NCBI GenBank assembly: GCA_026985615.1
Contig: JALSQD010000063.1
Location: forward strand, 1-8,392
DNA length: 8,392 nt
Source: Thermaceae bacterium
GTDB lineage: Bacteria > Deinococcota > Deinococci > Deinococcales > Marinithermaceae
Direction of reading: 5' to 3'
Position numbers and translations under genes: made by a program
Notes under the pieces: model-generated
Told to the model about the DNA's origin: nothing
Seen by the model: only the letters and a program-made list of their open reading frames with translations
Database searches by the model: none
Shown: one piece after another, positions 7,059 through 8,392 of the stretch
How positions within the stretch are numbered: position 1 is the stretch's first letter
How the letters are laid out: the number at the start of each line of letters is the position of its first letter

Positions 7059-8020
7059 GGTGCCTCCGCAAAGGCCCAGAGCTCAAGTGCCAACCGCCCC
7101 AGCTCCACCCTCGCCGCCAGCTCGTCCACACGCGCCTGCGCAAGCGCTTGCCGGGCGTTCTCCAGGGCGAGCCTCGAGGTCATACCTTCTTCAAAGCGAA
7201 GCTGCTCGGCCTCCAGTTTTTTTCGGGCGTCGCGCAGCGCGTCCCGGGCAAGCTCGACGAGCCTTTGTTGGCGATCGTAACGCGCCTGCAGGGCATCGAG
7301 CTCGCGCGCGACCCGTTCCTCCAGGCGCGTCGCTCGTTCGCGCGCCGACTGCAGCGCCGCTTCGCGCCGTTCCCGCTCCCAGCGGGCGGTGTCGGGGCCC
7401 GCGGCCGCGGCCAGCGCCCGCTCGGCCGCACGCACGTCCAGACGCGCAAGCCGCAGGTCGGGATGCGCGGCGGCGGCGAAGGCGTCGGGTAGATCGACCG
7501 GCGGCACTTCGTCGGGTTCTCCGTCGGCGCGAGCGTTCAGCGCTTCGATGGCCTCCGCAAGCGTCGCACGCGCCTGGGCCAGCTGCAGCGCCGCCTGCTC
7601 ATAAGCGCGTTCGGCGGCGTCCAGCTCCAGCCTAGAGGCAGCCCCTTTCTCAACCCGGATACGGGCCGCCTCGAGGCGGATCTTCGCCACCCTCTCCACC
7701 GCTTCCGCCGCCTCCGCCTGGGCCCTGCCCTTCAAGACGTCGGTCCAGAGGCGAAAGGCCTCCTTCCGCAACCCCAGCCGCTGCTGCGCCAAGCGGGCCC
7801 GCGCACGCTCCAGGGCGTCCTCCGCCTCGGCGCGCTCGATCGGGGAAGCATACGGATCCTTGGCCAGAACCCCGGCGCGCCGCTCCGCGGTTTTCAATTC
7901 CAGCTCCAGCTGTGCTAGCTGCTGCGAGGTTTCGAAAAGGGCGGTTTCGAACCGCGGATACCCCGCCGCCAGCCCAAAAGCCAGCGCCACCCACAAACCT
8001 GCCACCACGACTCGCTTCAC
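7055..8020 (-). CDS. TolC-like protein A, short and mostly helical
   Basis: This 321-residue secreted protein belongs to the TolC/OEP group by its repeats. A signal peptide (1-20, core VVVAGLWVALAFGLAAG) is followed by long charged, Ala/Glu/Arg-rich helices. Two repeat units are visible. The first has its tip at EKGAASRLELDAAERAY (124-140), the second at EEGMTSRLALENARQAL (277-293). AHPDLRLARLDVRAAERALA (185-204) matches the conserved start of the second OEP half. Typical TolC proteins have 420-490 residues with barrel strands after that point; here about eight residues (GPDTARWE) replace them and no strand-like stretch is seen. It may be a periplasmic tube subunit rather than a pore. I chose GTG 8020 over ATG 8032. 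GGAGG (8026-8030) lies five bases before the GTG, the GTG overlaps the upstream stop (GTGA) as elsewhere in the operon, and it gives an MKR start. Confidence 0.75.
   Translation of the reverse strand: MKRVVVAGLWVALAFGLAAGYPRFETALFETSQQLAQLELELKTAERRAGVLAKDPYASPIERAEAEDALERARARLAQQRLGLRKEAFRLWTDVLKGRAQAEAAEAVERVAKIRLEAARIRVEKGAASRLELDAAERAYEQAALQLAQARATLAEAIEALNARADGEPDEVPPVDLPDAFAAAAHPDLRLARLDVRAAERALAAAAGPDTARWERERREAALQSARERATRLEERVARELDALQARYDRQQRLVELARDALRDARKKLEAEQLRFEEGMTSRLALENARQALAQARVDELAARVELGRLALELWAFAEAP
7063..7067 (-). promoter_or_regulatory. Ribosome-binding site of the adaptor gene
   Basis: GGAGG on the minus strand lies four bases before the GTG start at 7058, the same spacing as at phnE. 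It supports a GTG start that overlaps the upstream stop codon. Confidence 0.6.
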
Positions 8021-8392
8021 TCCACCCTCCATTCTCCATCGGCGAGGTCAAGGTAGGCCTTCACCGCATCCACGTACGCCCGCCAGGCGTCTGCCGTCTG
8101 TGCTTGCGCCCTCAGCGCGTCCAGCTTTGCAGCCACCGCGTCCAGGCGGGAGACCAGCCCCTCGGCCAGGCGCGCGTCCAGCTGCTCCGCCCGCGCACCC
8201 GAGAGCCCGGCGCGCTTCCTGGCCAGCTCCAGCCGCTTCCATGCCGCCGCCGCCCGCTTTTCCAGCAAAACAAGCCGCCGCTCGCGCTCGCGCTCCTGAG
8301 CCGTGCGCTCCAGGGCCATGCGTTCGGCCGCCAGCTGCGCCCGGCGGGCTCCCGTCCAGGCTGCGGGGTCGAGCGCGATGCGCGCCGCCACG
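8017..8392 (-). CDS. TolC-like protein B (N-terminus beyond right edge)
   Basis: The last 125 or so codons of a gene that enters from the right edge are present. The visible part begins with ARIALDPAAWTGARRAQL, which resembles the end of a barrel strand running into the long helix in OEP proteins. It continues with a charged helix and a hairpin tip at RLAEGLVSRLDAVAAKLDA. The end VKAYLDLADGEWRVE is like the usual OEP C-terminus. It is thus probably a TolC-family outer-membrane channel subunit. Its TGA (8017-8019) overlaps the GTG of TolC-like A, so the two are likely made together. They are not identical copies, and B may keep barrel strands that A lacks. The start, signal peptide and full length cannot be seen. 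Confidence 0.7.
   Translation of the reverse strand, partial: VAARIALDPAAWTGARRAQLAAERMALERTAQERERERRLVLLEKRAAAAWKRLELARKRAGLSGARAEQLDARLAEGLVSRLDAVAAKLDALRAQAQTADAWRAYVDAVKAYLDLADGEWRVE
8026..8030 (-). promoter_or_regulatory. Ribosome-binding site that sets the TolC-like A start
   Basis: GGAGG on the minus strand is five bases upstream of GTG 8020. It lies inside the reading frame that would follow from ATG 8032, for which no ribosome site is seen at a workable distance. It therefore favours the GTG start. Confidence 0.6.

Overview
The window is a GC-rich bacterial chromosomal segment with tightly packed, overlapping genes. It holds nine protein-coding genes, two of them cut by the window edges, and no RNA genes, mobile elements or CRISPR arrays that I can see. 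Cysteine is almost absent: two residues in about 2,700. Together with the high GC and GGAGG-type ribosome sites, this suggests a thermophile of the Deinococcota (Thermaceae such as Thermus, Meiothermus, Oceanithermus or Marinithermus). That placement is an inference from style, not from a marker gene.

Left part. Positions 1-554 (minus) encode most of a SAM-dependent methyltransferase that runs off the left edge. The 174-base gap at 555-728 is the only real intergenic region. It is AT-rich in its centre and holds a good minus-strand sigma70-type promoter for the methyltransferase, an overlapping plus-strand -10 candidate, two dyads, and a folded leader in front of phnD. In that leader one strand can pair either with its hairpin partner or with the phnD ribosome-binding site.

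Centre. Positions 729-3990 (plus) form a phnD-phnC-phnE operon: a periplasmic binding protein, an ATPase and a permease for phosphonate, phosphite or a related phosphorus oxyanion. No C-P lyase or phosphite dehydrogenase gene is in view, so the substrate is open. PhnE is about twice the usual length. It carries roughly 275 extra N-terminal residues with about seven membrane segments and an 80-residue, probably periplasmic, loop.

Right part. Positions 4011-8392 (minus) are a convergent tripartite export operon, transcribed from right to left: TolC-like protein B (partial), TolC-like protein A, a periplasmic adaptor (HlyD/MacA type), a MacB/LolD-type ATPase and a MacB/FtsX-type permease. Every junction overlaps by 4 or 17 bases, so translation is probably coupled through the set. 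TolC-like protein A is short and seems to lack the beta-barrel strands. The hairpin tips of the adaptor and of both TolC-like proteins share a G-x-x-S-R pattern. The exported substrate cannot be read from the sequence.

Nothing here is clearly a wholly new system. The points most worth a second look are the phnD leader switch, the extended PhnE, and the paired TolC-like proteins with one barrel-less member.
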